Origin: Pseudomonadota bacterium
GTDB taxonomy: Bacteria; Pseudomonadota; Alphaproteobacteria; Azospirillales; Azospirillaceae
DNA: 64,000 nucleotides
Direction: 5' to 3'
Assembly: GCA_023423695.1 (NCBI GenBank)
Contig: JAFAFA010000054.1
Location: 32,359-96,358 of the forward strand
This document shows, one piece after another, positions 48,906-58,724 of this stretch. The number at the start of each line of letters is the position of its first letter. Within the stretch, counting starts at the first letter, position 1. A program made the position numbers and the translations under genes. Below the pieces are notes generated by a model. The model saw only the letters and a list, made by a program, of their open reading frames with translations. It did not search any database and had not been told where the DNA came from.

Positions 48906-51698
48906 ATGGGCGTCGGGCTCGATTGGGGCACCGTCCTGGTCGCGGCGCTGGCCTACCTCTCCGCCCTGTTCGCCATCGCCCATTGGGCCGACCGGCGGGA
49001 GGCGGCGGGTCGCAGCGTCATCGCCTCGCCCACCATCTTCGCCCTCTCTCTGGCGGTCTATTGCACGACCTGGACCTTCTACGGCTCGGTCGGGCGGGCG
49101 GCGACGCTGGGGATCGGCTTCCTGCCGGTCTATCTCGGCCCCACCCTGCTGATGCTGCTGGCCCCGCTGCTGCTGCGCAAGATCCTGCGCATCGCCAAGG
49201 CGCAGCGCATCACCTCCATCGCCGATTTCATGGCCAGCCGCTACGGCCACAGCCCCCTGCTGGGCGGACTGGTGGCACTGACCGCCACCGTCGGCGTCAC
49301 CCCCTACATCGCCCTTCAACTGAAGGCGGTCGCGGTCAGCTTCGACGCGCTGACCGGCGGCGGGCTGGAGACGACCCATGCGCTCTTCCTCGACCAGGGA
49401 TTCCTGATCGCCGCGGTGATGGCGCTGTTCGCCATCGTCTTCGGCGCCCGCCAGATCGATGCGGCGGAGCATCACCCCGGCATGGTCGCCGCCATCGCGC
49501 TGGAATCGCTGGTGAAGCTGGTCGCCTTCCTGGCGGTGGGCATCTTCGTGGTCTGGGGCCTGCACGGCGGGCTGGACAACCTGTTCGCCGCCGCCGGCGC
49601 CCGCCCCGACCTTGCCCGGCTGTTCGGCGGCGATATCGCGTTGGAGGGGGCTGCGTCCGGGATGTGGGTGACCACCACCATCCTGTCGGCGGCGGCGATG
49701 CTGTGCCTGCCGCGCCAGTTCCAGGTCATGGTCATCGAGTCGGTGGACGAACGCCATCTCGACCGCGCCGTCTGGCTGTTCCCGCTCTATCTTCTGCTGA
49801 TCAACCTGTTTGTCCTGCCGGTCGCGCTGTCGGGATTGCTGACCTTCGGCGGACGGTTGGACCCCGATCTGTTCGTGGTCGCCCTGCCTCTGCATGGCGG
49901 GATCGAGTGGCTGGCCCTGCTGGCCTTCCTAGGCGGATTGTCGGCGGCGGCAGGGATGATCGTGGTGGAGTCGGTGGCGCTGTCCACCATGCTGTGCAAC
50001 GACCTCGTGGTGCCGGTGCTGCTGCGTTTCCGGCCGGCGGCGCTCGCGCGCTCGGCGGATGCGGCGCCGCTGCTGCTGACGATCCGGCGGGTCGCCATCG
50101 TCGCGATCCTGCTGTTCGGCTACGGCTATTACCGGCTGGCGGGATCGGCCTATGCGCTGGTGTCGATCGGGCTGATCTCCTTCGCCGCGGTGGCGCAGTT
50201 CGCGCCCGCCCTGATCGGCGGGTTGTACTGGCGCGGAGCGACCCGGCGCGGCGCCATCGCCGGGGTGGCGGCCGGCACGCTGGTCTGGGCCTACACGCTT
50301 CTGCTGCCCAGCTTCGCGCGGTCGGGCTGGCTGCCCGCCAGCTTCATCGCCGACGGACCGTGGAGCATCGCGGCGCTGCGCCCCTATGCGTTGTTCGGGC
50401 TGGAGGGCTGGGACCCGCTGGCCCATGCCCTGTTCTGGAGCGCCCTTGCCAACATCGGCGCCTATGTCGGGCTGTCGCTGTTCGACCGGCCGGACGCGGC
50501 GGAGCGGGCGCAGGCCGCCGCCTTCGTCGATGTGTTCGAACCGGCTGCCGCCGCCATGCCGCAGGCGTCCCCGGCAGACTGGCGCAACGCCGCCAGCGTC
50601 GGCGACCTCGCCCGCGTGGTCGCCCGCTTCCTCGGCCAGCAGCGGGCCGAACAGGCCTTCGCCGGCGCCGACCCGGAGGAGCCGGCGGGGCCGGAGCGGC
50701 TGCGGCTGGCCGAACGGCTGCTGGCCGGCGCCATCGGCGGGGCTTCGGCGCGGGTGGCGCTCGCCTCCTCCGTCTCGGCAGGGGCGGTGGAGGCGGCGGA
50801 GCTTCTGCGCATGCTGGACGAAACCAGCGATGTCATCGCCCACAGCCGCCAGCTGGAGCTGAAAACGGCGGAGCTGGAACACGCCACCGACGCGCTCCGC
50901 GCCGCCAACGACCGGCTGACCGAGCTGGACCGGCTGAAGGACGATTTCCTGTCCACCGTGACGCACGAGCTGCGCACGCCGCTGACCTCCATTCGCGCCC
51001 TCAGCGAGATCCTGCACGACGATCCGAAGCTGGACTCCGAACAGCGGCAGGAATTCCTGGCCGTCATCATCAAGGAGAGCGAGCGGCTGACCCGCCTGAT
51101 CAATCAGGTGCTCGACATGGCGAAGATCGAGGCCGGGGCGCTCGACTGGCGGATCGAGGCCATCGACCCGGCCCTTCTGCTGGCCCAGGCGGTCGCGGCG
51201 ACCGAGGCACTGTTTCTGGAACGCGGCATCGTCCTGTCGGTGGACATCCCCGGCAACCTGCCGCCGGTGCGCGGCGACGAGGACCGGGTGATCCAGGTGG
51301 TGGTGAACCTATTGTCCAACGCTGCGAAATTCACGCCCACCGGCGGCTTGACCCGGCTGGAGGCGAAGCTGGACGGGGACGCGCTGCGAATCACGGTCAT
51401 CGACAGCGGCCCCGGCGTGGCGCGGAAGGACCGCAACATCGTGTTCGAGCGTTTCCGTCAGGCCGGCGACATGCTGACGGGCAAGCCGGCCGGCACCGGC
51501 CTGGGGCTCGCCATCGCCAAGCGCATCGTCGAGCATCTGGGCGGACGGATCGGAGTGGCGGACGCCCCCGCCGGGCTGGACGCGGAATCGGGCAAGGGAG
51601 CCGCCTTCTGGTTCACCCTTCCTCTTGCCGGGCCGCTTGCCGCACAGCCTGCCGATGCGGTCCCGGGCGCACCGCTGCCGCCGGGCTCCGCCAACTGA
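48906..51698 (+). CDS. Sodium/solute symporter (SSF) fused to a histidine kinase
   Basis: 930 residues. Roughly 12-13 membrane helices form an SSF transporter-like domain (~1-520; ITSIADFMASRYG, LPRQFQVMVIE, PALIGGLYWRGATRRGAIAG). After a coiled linker (~610-675) comes HisKA with H687 in VTHELRTPLTS, then HATPase (NLLSNAAKF, DSGPGVARKD, GTGLGLAIAK). It resembles CrbS-type transporter-kinases that sense acetate or related solutes, but no LuxR-type CrbR is present. Likely partners are the receivers at 46091 and 51964 or 55403. Confidence 0.94.
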   Translation: MGVGLDWGTVLVAALAYLSALFAIAHWADRREAAGRSVIASPTIFALSLAVYCTTWTFYGSVGRAATLGIGFLPVYLGPTLLMLLAPLLLRKILRIAKAQRITSIADFMASRYGHSPLLGGLVALTATVGVTPYIALQLKAVAVSFDALTGGGLETTHALFLDQGFLIAAVMALFAIVFGARQIDAAEHHPGMVAAIALESLVKLVAFLAVGIFVVWGLHGGLDNLFAAAGARPDLARLFGGDIALEGAASGMWVTTTILSAAAMLCLPRQFQVMVIESVDERHLDRAVWLFPLYLLLINLFVLPVALSGLLTFGGRLDPDLFVVALPLHGGIEWLALLAFLGGLSAAAGMIVVESVALSTMLCNDLVVPVLLRFRPAALARSADAAPLLLTIRRVAIVAILLFGYGYYRLAGSAYALVSIGLISFAAVAQFAPALIGGLYWRGATRRGAIAGVAAGTLVWAYTLLLPSFARSGWLPASFIADGPWSIAALRPYALFGLEGWDPLAHALFWSALANIGAYVGLSLFDRPDAAERAQAAAFVDVFEPAAAAMPQASPADWRNAASVGDLARVVARFLGQQRAEQAFAGADPEEPAGPERLRLAERLLAGAIGGASARVALASSVSAGAVEAAELLRMLDETSDVIAHSRQLELKTAELEHATDALRAANDRLTELDRLKDDFLSTVTHELRTPLTSIRALSEILHDDPKLDSEQRQEFLAVIIKESERLTRLINQVLDMAKIEAGALDWRIEAIDPALLLAQAVAATEALFLERGIVLSVDIPGNLPPVRGDEDRVIQVVVNLLSNAAKFTPTGGLTRLEAKLDGDALRITVIDSGPGVARKDRNIVFERFRQAGDMLTGKPAGTGLGLAIAKRIVEHLGGRIGVADAPAGLDAESGKGAAFWFTLPLAGPLAAQPADAVPGAPLPPGSAN

Positions 51699-51963
51699 TC
51701 GGCCATGTATCGTTCACAACCATCCTGCCGCATTGCCATCTCGCCGCATTGCAATCCCGTGTTATCCTGCCCGCCGACCGCGCGTGATAATCGATGGAGG
51801 GATTTCCGTCATGCGGCCTGATCCCGGGTTGCGGCCACAGTGCCATACAACCGATGGGGCACCGTACGCCACGGTGCTTCCCGTACGGGCGATCCGCGCT
51901 TATGGTGGGGCGCCCGGATCCGGTTGCGGCACGGTTCGGGCGGGTTGGCGGTAGGAAGGCGGG

Positions 51964-53613
51964 ATGGGAAAGATTCTGGTTGTCGACGACGAGAGGGACG
52001 TCGAAACGCTGATCATGCAGCGTTTCCGTCGCGCCGTCCGCGCCGGTGAACTGGAGTTCCTGTTCGCCCATGACGGGCAGGAGGCGCTGGAGACCCTGCG
52101 CGCGCGGCCCGACATCGACATGGTGCTGAGTGACATCAACATGCCGGGAATGGACGGGCTGACGCTGCTCGACCATCTGCCGCAGGTGAATGCCGACATC
52201 CGCGCGGTGATGGTTTCGGCCTATGGCGATTTGGGCAACGTGCGGGCGGCGATGAACCGCGGCGCCTTCGATTTTATTATCAAGCCCATCGATTTCAGCG
52301 ACCTGGAAGCCACGATCCACAAGACGCTGGAGGCCTGCCGCGCCGTGCGGCGGCTGCGCGACGCGCTGCAGGAGACCCGGACGGCCGAAGCGGCATCGCG
52401 CGCCCAGGCCGCCCGCCTGCGCCGGGTGCTGGACGGCAGCCCCATCGGGGTGTCGATCATCACCGAGACCGGTGAGCTGCTCTACTGCAACCAGCGCTGC
52501 ACCGATCTGTTCGGCGTGCCGGCGGAGGCGATGCACCAGCGCTGCTCCCCCACCCTGTTCCGCCATGTGCGGGAAAGACTGCCGGACCGGGCGCCCGGGG
52601 CCGTGCCCGCTGCGGACGAAATCCATTACGTGCGCGAGGACGGGCGGACGGTGTGGATGGCGATGTCCGTCGACCGCACCACTTACGAGAACCAGCCGGT
52701 CTTCATCGTCTGGCTCTACGACATCACCGAACGCAAGGTGCAGGCGGAGGCGCTGCGCAGCGCCAAGGATTCGGCCGAACAGGCGCTGGCCGACCTGGAG
52801 CGCATGCAGTCCGACCTGATCCGGGCGGAGAAGATGGCGGTGATCGCCCAGCTGATCGCCGCGGTCGCACACGAGATCAACACGCCCGTCGGCATCGCGC
52901 TGACCGCCGCAACTCACCTGCAGACGGCGTCGGAAGCGATCATCATGACCTTCAAGGGCGGCCAGCTGCGCAAAAGCGACTTCCAGGACTATGTCGGCAC
53001 CGCCAGCGAGGTCTCCACCCTGCTGGTCGCCAACATCGAACGCGCCGCCGCCCTGATCCAGAGCCTGAAGCTGGTGACGGAGGGCAAGGCCAGCTCACCG
53101 CGCAGCAGTGTCGGCCTGCGCGACTACCTGTCCGACATCGTGCTGGCGGTGCAGGTGCAGCCGGCGGCGGCAGGGCACCAGCTGGCTCTGGAGTGCCCGG
53201 ACGGGCTGGCGCTGGACACCTATCCCGGCGCGCTGACCGAGGTGCTGCTGGCCCTGCTGACCAATGCCTTCGCCCACGCCTTCGAACAGGAACCCGCCAC
53301 CGCCGATATCGGCGAGCCGCAGGACGACGCCGACCGCCGCCCCGGCGGCAAGGTCACGGTTTCGGTGCGGATGCTGGGGGAGGACCGGGTGGAGCTGCGC
53401 GTGTCCGACGACGGCCGCGGCATCGCGCCCGACATCCGGCCGCGGCTGTTCCAACCCTTCACCACCACCCGCCGCGGTGCCGGCAGCATGGGGCTGGGGC
53501 TCTACGCCGTGTTCAACCTGGTCACCGGCAAGCTCGGCGGCGAGATCGACATCGACAGCGAGGTCGGCCGCGGAACCAGCGTCGTCCTGCGGTTGCCGCT
53601 GGATGCTCCCTAA
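51964..53613 (+). CDS. Receiver-PAS-histidine kinase hybrid
   Basis: 549 residues. N-terminal receiver (ILVVDDERDVETL, D57 in MVLSDINMPGMDG), a PAS domain (~150-255: GVSIITETGELLYCNQRCTD), then HisKA with H303 in VAHEINTPVG, and HATPase (NAFAHAF, DDGRGIAPDI, GLGLYAVF). The order receiver-first marks a kinase that is itself a target of another kinase, plausibly the SSF-kinase upstream. 265 bp after that gene. Confidence 0.93.
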   Translation: MGKILVVDDERDVETLIMQRFRRAVRAGELEFLFAHDGQEALETLRARPDIDMVLSDINMPGMDGLTLLDHLPQVNADIRAVMVSAYGDLGNVRAAMNRGAFDFIIKPIDFSDLEATIHKTLEACRAVRRLRDALQETRTAEAASRAQAARLRRVLDGSPIGVSIITETGELLYCNQRCTDLFGVPAEAMHQRCSPTLFRHVRERLPDRAPGAVPAADEIHYVREDGRTVWMAMSVDRTTYENQPVFIVWLYDITERKVQAEALRSAKDSAEQALADLERMQSDLIRAEKMAVIAQLIAAVAHEINTPVGIALTAATHLQTASEAIIMTFKGGQLRKSDFQDYVGTASEVSTLLVANIERAAALIQSLKLVTEGKASSPRSSVGLRDYLSDIVLAVQVQPAAAGHQLALECPDGLALDTYPGALTEVLLALLTNAFAHAFEQEPATADIGEPQDDADRRPGGKVTVSVRMLGEDRVELRVSDDGRGIAPDIRPRLFQPFTTTRRGAGSMGLGLYAVFNLVTGKLGGEIDIDSEVGRGTSVVLRLPLDAP

Positions 53614-53684
53614 TCCTGCCGCCCCCTGATCCTGCCCGACAAGCGGCAGAAGACCTGTGGACGACATCTTCGGGATCCTCACCC

Positions 53685-55406
53685 ATGCACGACAAGTCCG
53701 ATCTGCTGCGATCCCTGCCCCCACTGTCGTCCTATTCGCCGGAGGAATCGGTGGCGCACTCGCTGGACCGGGCGCGGCTCTACCATGACCAGCTGGTCGC
53801 GGCGATGCCGGGCCTGATCGTCCATCGCGACGGCGTGATCCTCCATTGCAGCGGCACGTTGGCCCGCCTGCTGGGCTACGAGTCGGCGGAACAGGTGATG
53901 GCCCTGCCCGACATCATGACCCTGGTCCCGGAAGACGCCCATCTGGCGGAGCGCGACGCCTACGCCCGTTGCCTGCAGGGTCCGACCCAGCCGCTGGCCC
54001 GCCGCATCAAACGCCACCGCGCCGACACCAGCATCCAGTGGTTCGACCAGCTGCTGGAGCCAGTGGACTGGGGCGGTACGCCCGCGGTGATGGAGATGCT
54101 GACCCAGATGCGTCCCGAGGCCGCCAATGCCGAGGTGCCGCATCAGGGACAACTGCTGCAGGCGGCCATCGACGCCATGCCGAACGGCGTGCTGATGCTG
54201 GACCGCGACCTGCGGCTGGAAGGGGCCAACAGCGAGTATTTCCGGCTGTGGGACTATCCCCCCGGCATGTTCCCGCCCGGCACCCCGGTGGCCGAGACGC
54301 TCTATTACAATCATCGGCGCGGCGATTACGGCGACGTCCCCTGCGAGGAGACGGTGGCGGAGCTGTGCACCCGCTTCCTGGTCAAGGGCGTCATCAATTC
54401 CGAACGTCAGGTGCCGACCAACGGCCGCATCCTGGACATCCGCACCGCTCCGCGCGCCGACGGCGGTTACGTCATCACCCAGAACGACATCACCGACCGC
54501 AAGCGCATCGAGGACGAGTTGCGGGAGGCCAAGGAGCGGGCCGAAGCGATCCTGAAGGAGTTGCGCGAGACCCAGCAGCAGCTGATCGTGCAGGAGAAGA
54601 TGGCATCGCTCGGCCAGCTCACCGCGGGTATCGCCCACGAGCTGAAGAATCCGCTGAACTTCGTCAACAACTTCGCCGAACTGTCGGGAGAGCTGCTGGA
54701 CGAGATGCTGGCGCTGCTGGAGCCGCTGAACGACCATCTGGACGACGCGACCCGCGCCGACGTGGACGATCTGGTCGACAGCCTGCAAAGCAACCTGCGC
54801 AAGATCGCCGACCATGGCCGGCGCGCCGACAACATCGTCAAGAGCATGCTGGCCCATTCGCGCGGCGGCGGCGGCGAATGGCAGACGACCGATCTGAATG
54901 CCCTGGTGGAAGAAGCTCTGTCCCTGTCCTACCACGCCGTGCGCGCCCAGGATCGCAACTTCAACCCCACGCTGGAGCGTCGATTCGCCGCGGATGTGGG
55001 TGAGGTGAAGCTGGTTCCGCAGGACATGTCGCGTGTCCTCGTCAATTTGTTCACGAACAGCTTTTATGCCATCCGCAAGCGACAGTTGACCTGTGGCGAC
55101 GTGGATTATGAACCGACGCTGGCGGTGACAACCGAAACAAGAGGAAGTGAAGTTTCCATAAGAATTCACGACAATGGCGTCGGCATGCCACCCGCCGTGG
55201 TCGACAAGCTCTTCACGCCTTTTTTCACCACGAAGCCCACCGGCGAAGGAACCGGCTTAGGTCTTTCACTCAGCTATGACATCGTGGTACATCAGCACAG
55301 GGGCCGTTTCGACGTATCCAGCATCGAAAACGAGCATGCCGAGTTTACGATCACGCTGCCACGAACCGTGACGGCAATGTCGCTAGGGGAGCGCCGGAAG
55401 TCATGA
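53685..55406 (+). CDS. PAS-PAS sensor histidine kinase
   Basis: 573 residues from ATG 53685. Two PAS regions (~30-130, PGLIVHRDGVILHCSGTLAR; ~150-265, ending VITQNDITDRKRIEDEL), then a coiled linker, HisKA with H318 in IAHELKNPLNFVNN, and HATPase (NLFTNSFYAI, DNGVGMPPAVV, GTGLGLSLSYD). Cytosolic. It overlaps the response-regulator gene by four bases, so that regulator is its probable partner. Confidence 0.94.
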   Translation: MHDKSDLLRSLPPLSSYSPEESVAHSLDRARLYHDQLVAAMPGLIVHRDGVILHCSGTLARLLGYESAEQVMALPDIMTLVPEDAHLAERDAYARCLQGPTQPLARRIKRHRADTSIQWFDQLLEPVDWGGTPAVMEMLTQMRPEAANAEVPHQGQLLQAAIDAMPNGVLMLDRDLRLEGANSEYFRLWDYPPGMFPPGTPVAETLYYNHRRGDYGDVPCEETVAELCTRFLVKGVINSERQVPTNGRILDIRTAPRADGGYVITQNDITDRKRIEDELREAKERAEAILKELRETQQQLIVQEKMASLGQLTAGIAHELKNPLNFVNNFAELSGELLDEMLALLEPLNDHLDDATRADVDDLVDSLQSNLRKIADHGRRADNIVKSMLAHSRGGGGEWQTTDLNALVEEALSLSYHAVRAQDRNFNPTLERRFAADVGEVKLVPQDMSRVLVNLFTNSFYAIRKRQLTCGDVDYEPTLAVTTETRGSEVSIRIHDNGVGMPPAVVDKLFTPFFTTKPTGEGTGLGLSLSYDIVVHQHRGRFDVSSIENEHAEFTITLPRTVTAMSLGERRKS

Positions 55407-55798
55407 CCCTGGGAATCCTCGTCGTCGATGACGAACCGGATATCGAGGATCTGTTCCGTCAGCGCTTTCGCGCAGAATTGCGCCGTGGAGAACTTGCCCT
55501 TCATTTCGCCTCTTCCGCGGAGGAGGCACTTGAAAGCTTGAACACCGGTCTGCAACCGGAAGCTGTTCTTGTCCTGAGCGATATCAATATGCCCGGCATG
55601 AGCGGCCTTGACTTCCTGCAGCGCCTCCGCGCGGACGCTCCGCAGGTGCCGGTCATCATGGTCACCGCCTATGGCGACACCGAAAACCGCCGCCGCGCGC
55701 TGGACATCGGCGCGACCGAACTTGTGACCAAGCCCGTTGATTTCGTCGCCCTGAAGAAGCTGGTCCAGAACGTCATCGTCCAGAAGACGGCGGCCTGA
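55403..55798 (+). CDS. Single-domain response regulator
   Basis: 131 residues. LVVDDEPDIEDLFR, D60 in VLVLSDINMPGMSG, MVTAYGDTENR and VTKPVDFV are the receiver landmarks. It is closely similar to the receiver at 51964, with the same FRQRFR-like and SDINMPGM segments, suggesting duplication. ATGA overlap with the kinase upstream. No output domain. Confidence 0.95.
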   Translation: MTLGILVVDDEPDIEDLFRQRFRAELRRGELALHFASSAEEALESLNTGLQPEAVLVLSDINMPGMSGLDFLQRLRADAPQVPVIMVTAYGDTENRRRALDIGATELVTKPVDFVALKKLVQNVIVQKTAA

Positions 55799-55850
55799 AC
55801 ACAGGCTCTCTCCCGCCTCGGGGTCGGAGGGGGCGGACGCCCCGCACCGA

Positions 55851-57008
55851 TCACCCCGCACAGACCGCCGCGATGTCGCTCAACTCCGGCCGTGCGCCCG
55901 CCGAACAGGACGGGCAGTCCGGATCGACCGGAACCGAGATCTCGTTGAACTCGCCGCGCAAGCCGTCATAGAGCAGCAGGCGGCCGGCCATCGGCTCGCC
56001 GAGGCCGAGCAGCAGCTTGATCGTCTCGGCCGCCATGATCGTGCCGATCACGCCGGGCAGCACACCCAACACGCCGGCCTCCGCGCAGGACGGCGCATAT
56101 TCGGCCGGCGGCGGTTCCGGGAACAGGCAGCGATAGCAGGGCCTCAGCCCCGGCGCGGCTCCGCCGAACACCGACACCTGACCCTCGAAGCGGAAGATCG
56201 CGCCATAGACGTTCGGCACGCCCAGCCGCAGGCAGGCGTCGTTGACCAGATAGCGCGTCGGCAGATTGTCGGACCCGTCGACCACGACATCGTGCCCGGC
56301 CAGCAGGTCCAGCACATTGGCCGCCTCCAGCCGCGTGTCGTGCGACACCACCTCGATGGTCGGGTTGAGATCCAGCAGGGCGGCGCGGCCACTCTCCACC
56401 TTGCGCTGGCCCAGCCGGCTTTCGGCATGCAGGATCTGGCGCTGCAGGTTGCTGCGCTCCACCCGATCGTCGTCGATCAGGGTCAGGCGCCCGACCCCCG
56501 CGGCGGCGAGGTAGAGCGCGATCGGCGAGCCCAGCCCGCCCGCTCCGATCAGCGCGACGCGACTGCGCAGCAGCCTGTGCTGACCGGCCTCCCCCACCTC
56601 CGGCATGGTCAGGTGGCGGCGGTAGCGCTCGCGCTGGGCGGCGTCGAGCTGCGGCGGCACCTCCACCGGCAGACCCGCGGCCTTCCAGGCCGAGAAGCCG
56701 CCGGCCACCGACCGCACATCCCCGTAGCCCAGCCGCAGCAGATCCTCCGCCGCGAACAGAGACCGGGTGCCGCCGGCGCACATCAGCAGAACGGGACGCG
56801 CCGGGTCGGGCGCCTTCTCCTCGATCCGCAGTTCCAGAAAACCGCGCGGCAGGCGCAGCGCCCCGGCGGGGCTGCCGGTCGCCGTCTCCTCGTCCTCGCG
56901 GACATCGACCAGCACGGCACCCTCCCGTTGCAGGACGAGAGCATCGTCAGCGGTCACTTCCGCGATGCGGGCGCGCAGATCGGCAAGGCGCCGGTCCCTC
57001 AGGCTCAT
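55851..57008 (-). CDS. Rhodanese-ThiF/MoeB (E1-like) fusion of the RiPP operon
   Basis: 385 residues from ATG 57006-57008, with GAGGAGCG upstream. A rhodanese domain comes first (~15-115; active Cys in LLMCAGGTRSLF). Then an E1-like adenylating domain (~120-385) has the nucleotide motif LIGAGGLGSP, RSNLQRQI, DGSDNLPTRY and zinc pairs CYRC and CPSC. The order is reversed from eukaryotic MOCS3, where rhodanese is C-terminal. It should adenylate the GG end of the MoaD/ThiS-like protein and load it with sulfur. It is the last gene of the minus-strand operon. Confidence 0.9.
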   Translation of the reverse strand: MSLRDRRLADLRARIAEVTADDALVLQREGAVLVDVREDEETATGSPAGALRLPRGFLELRIEEKAPDPARPVLLMCAGGTRSLFAAEDLLRLGYGDVRSVAGGFSAWKAAGLPVEVPPQLDAAQRERYRRHLTMPEVGEAGQHRLLRSRVALIGAGGLGSPIALYLAAAGVGRLTLIDDDRVERSNLQRQILHAESRLGQRKVESGRAALLDLNPTIEVVSHDTRLEAANVLDLLAGHDVVVDGSDNLPTRYLVNDACLRLGVPNVYGAIFRFEGQVSVFGGAAPGLRPCYRCLFPEPPPAEYAPSCAEAGVLGVLPGVIGTIMAAETIKLLLGLGEPMAGRLLLYDGLRGEFNEISVPVDPDCPSCSAGARPELSDIAAVCAG

Positions 57009-57021
57009 GACGAAACGCTCC

Positions 57022-57306
57022 TCAACCGCCCGCCAGGGCGACCATCAGGGTCAGGGTGGCGCCGGCCGGCAAGGCCGCCTCCAGCCCGCCCAGCCGCCGC
57101 ACGTCGTCGCGGCCGAGATAGACGTTCACGAAGCGGCGCAGCTCGCCTTCGGCGGTGAACAGCCGGTCGCGGAAGGCGTCCTGCCCGGCGGTCAGCGCCG
57201 CAAGCGCCTCGCGCACCGTTGCGCCCGGCACCGTCACCTGATCGCGCCCGCCGACGAAGCCGCGCAACGGGGTCGGCACGCGGATGGTCACCTCTGCGGT
57301 CGTCAC
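57022..57306 (-). CDS. MoaD/ThiS-family sulfur carrier protein
   Basis: 94 residues with a GTG start overlapping the TfuA stop (GTGA). Beta-grasp pattern (TVREALAALTAGQ, FVNVYLGRDDVRRLGG, ending TLMVALAGG). The C-terminal Gly-Gly is exact, so it can be adenylated and thiocarboxylated. It lies 13 bp before the rhodanese-E1 gene and just after TfuA, so it is the likely sulfur donor to the YcaO/TfuA reaction. Confidence 0.9.
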   Translation of the reverse strand: MTTAEVTIRVPTPLRGFVGGRDQVTVPGATVREALAALTAGQDAFRDRLFTAEGELRRFVNVYLGRDDVRRLGGLEAALPAGATLTLMVALAGG

Positions 57307-58724
57307 GTCTGCATCTCCTCTTCCGGCATCCCCTCCCCAGCAGGCTCCTGCGGCCCCGCCTGGGCCAGCGCCGCTTCCGCCTCCACCGCCAGCTGGCGGA
57401 ACAGGTCGCGCACCTGCTTGGCCCGCATCAGGTCGATGCGCAGGTCCAGCAGGTCCTTGAAGCCATATTCATAGGACCAGACGTCGGCCGGCGCATCGAC
57501 CCGGCAGGCGGTGCTGGCGACATGCTCGGCCAACAGCTGCTCGACCGTTTCCTTGGGCTGGCGGCTGGCGTCGCCGAAATGCAACTCCATCACCCGCTCG
57601 ACCAGGGCCGCCGCCTCGGCGGTGGACTCGTAGAGCCCGCGCAGGCGCAGTTCGTTCAGCACCGGCTTGGTCGTGCGCGCCAGGAAACGGCGCGGGATCA
57701 GCCAGAGCCGCATCGCCCGCTCGATGGCCAGCTCGGTCATCAGCTCGCTGAACTCGGCATCGGTCAGGTCGTTGCGGCGGCACCAGCCGGCCAGTGCCTC
57801 CGCCCCGGCAAGGCCGCGCATGGCGCAGAAACGTTGGGTTTCCGTCCGTACCGCCGCCTCGTCCACCGTGACGCCCATGACCTCGGCAAACTGGCGGATC
57901 AGCAGGCGGCCGAGCGCGGCGTTGTTGATCTCGGCGAAGTCCGGCCGGTGCAGGGCGGCATGGGAGGCGATCTCCGACAGCGGCACCGTGTTGCCCCCAT
58001 GGCAGACGCGGCGGTCGCGCTCGTACAGCACGTCGAAGTAATGGGACGCGTTGAAGTCGAAGGGCGCCGGCCGCGGCGGCATGATCAGGCTGCCGAGATG
58101 GCTGAGCAGCACCTCCGCATCGCGGCGCTTCTGGTCGATCGCGCCGGTTTCAAGGAAACGTTCCAGCCGGTCGGTTTCCTCCCGGCTCAGCCCGGCTTCG
58201 GCGAAGATGCGGTCGCGGATGCGTTCGGTGAAATACAGCGCCTTCGCGGCGGCGATCACCCGGTCGTGCAGGTTCCGGTCCACCGCACCGGCGGCCAGCG
58301 CCGCGGCCATGCTCGCGCGAAGGTTCACCAGCGGTTCCGACAGCGGGAACCAGCCGTCTTCCGGCCCGGCATGGGCCAGCGCCACCTCGTCGTCACCGGT
58401 CAGCCGGCCGTCGACATACCCGCGCGCCACCTCGCCGACCGGCACCATGCCGAAGGGATGGCATTCGGCCGCCCGCAAGGCGCCCATGCTGGACGCGCCG
58501 TAGACCGCCACGCCCTTGTGCAGGGCATAGAGGATCTCCTTGTGCCAGACCGACAGCGACTGGCCGAACACCCCGTCGATCAGGGCGATCACGTCCGGCC
58601 GGTGGATGGTCATGGCGCTGATGATGTCGGCCTGCGCCGCCGGCGGCAGGAACACCGCACCCGGCAGGATGGCACGGGCTTCCTCCACCGGCATGGTGGG
58701 CCCCAGGAACACACAGATCTTCAT
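57303..58724 (-). CDS. TfuA-like protein
   Basis: 473 residues. The TfuA domain fills ~1-220: MKICVFLGPTM, DVIALIDGVFGQSLSVWHKE, VYGASSMGALRAAECHPFGM and the GDDEVALAH segment are characteristic. The remaining ~250 residues are mostly helical and acidic, without a named domain. TfuA proteins partner YcaO in thioamide formation, for example on methanogen McrA and in thiovarsolin-type peptides. It overlaps YcaO and the carrier gene by four bases each. Confidence 0.88.
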   Translation of the reverse strand: MKICVFLGPTMPVEEARAILPGAVFLPPAAQADIISAMTIHRPDVIALIDGVFGQSLSVWHKEILYALHKGVAVYGASSMGALRAAECHPFGMVPVGEVARGYVDGRLTGDDEVALAHAGPEDGWFPLSEPLVNLRASMAAALAAGAVDRNLHDRVIAAAKALYFTERIRDRIFAEAGLSREETDRLERFLETGAIDQKRRDAEVLLSHLGSLIMPPRPAPFDFNASHYFDVLYERDRRVCHGGNTVPLSEIASHAALHRPDFAEINNAALGRLLIRQFAEVMGVTVDEAAVRTETQRFCAMRGLAGAEALAGWCRRNDLTDAEFSELMTELAIERAMRLWLIPRRFLARTTKPVLNELRLRGLYESTAEAAALVERVMELHFGDASRQPKETVEQLLAEHVASTACRVDAPADVWSYEYGFKDLLDLRIDLMRAKQVRDLFRQLAVEAEAALAQAGPQEPAGEGMPEEEMQT

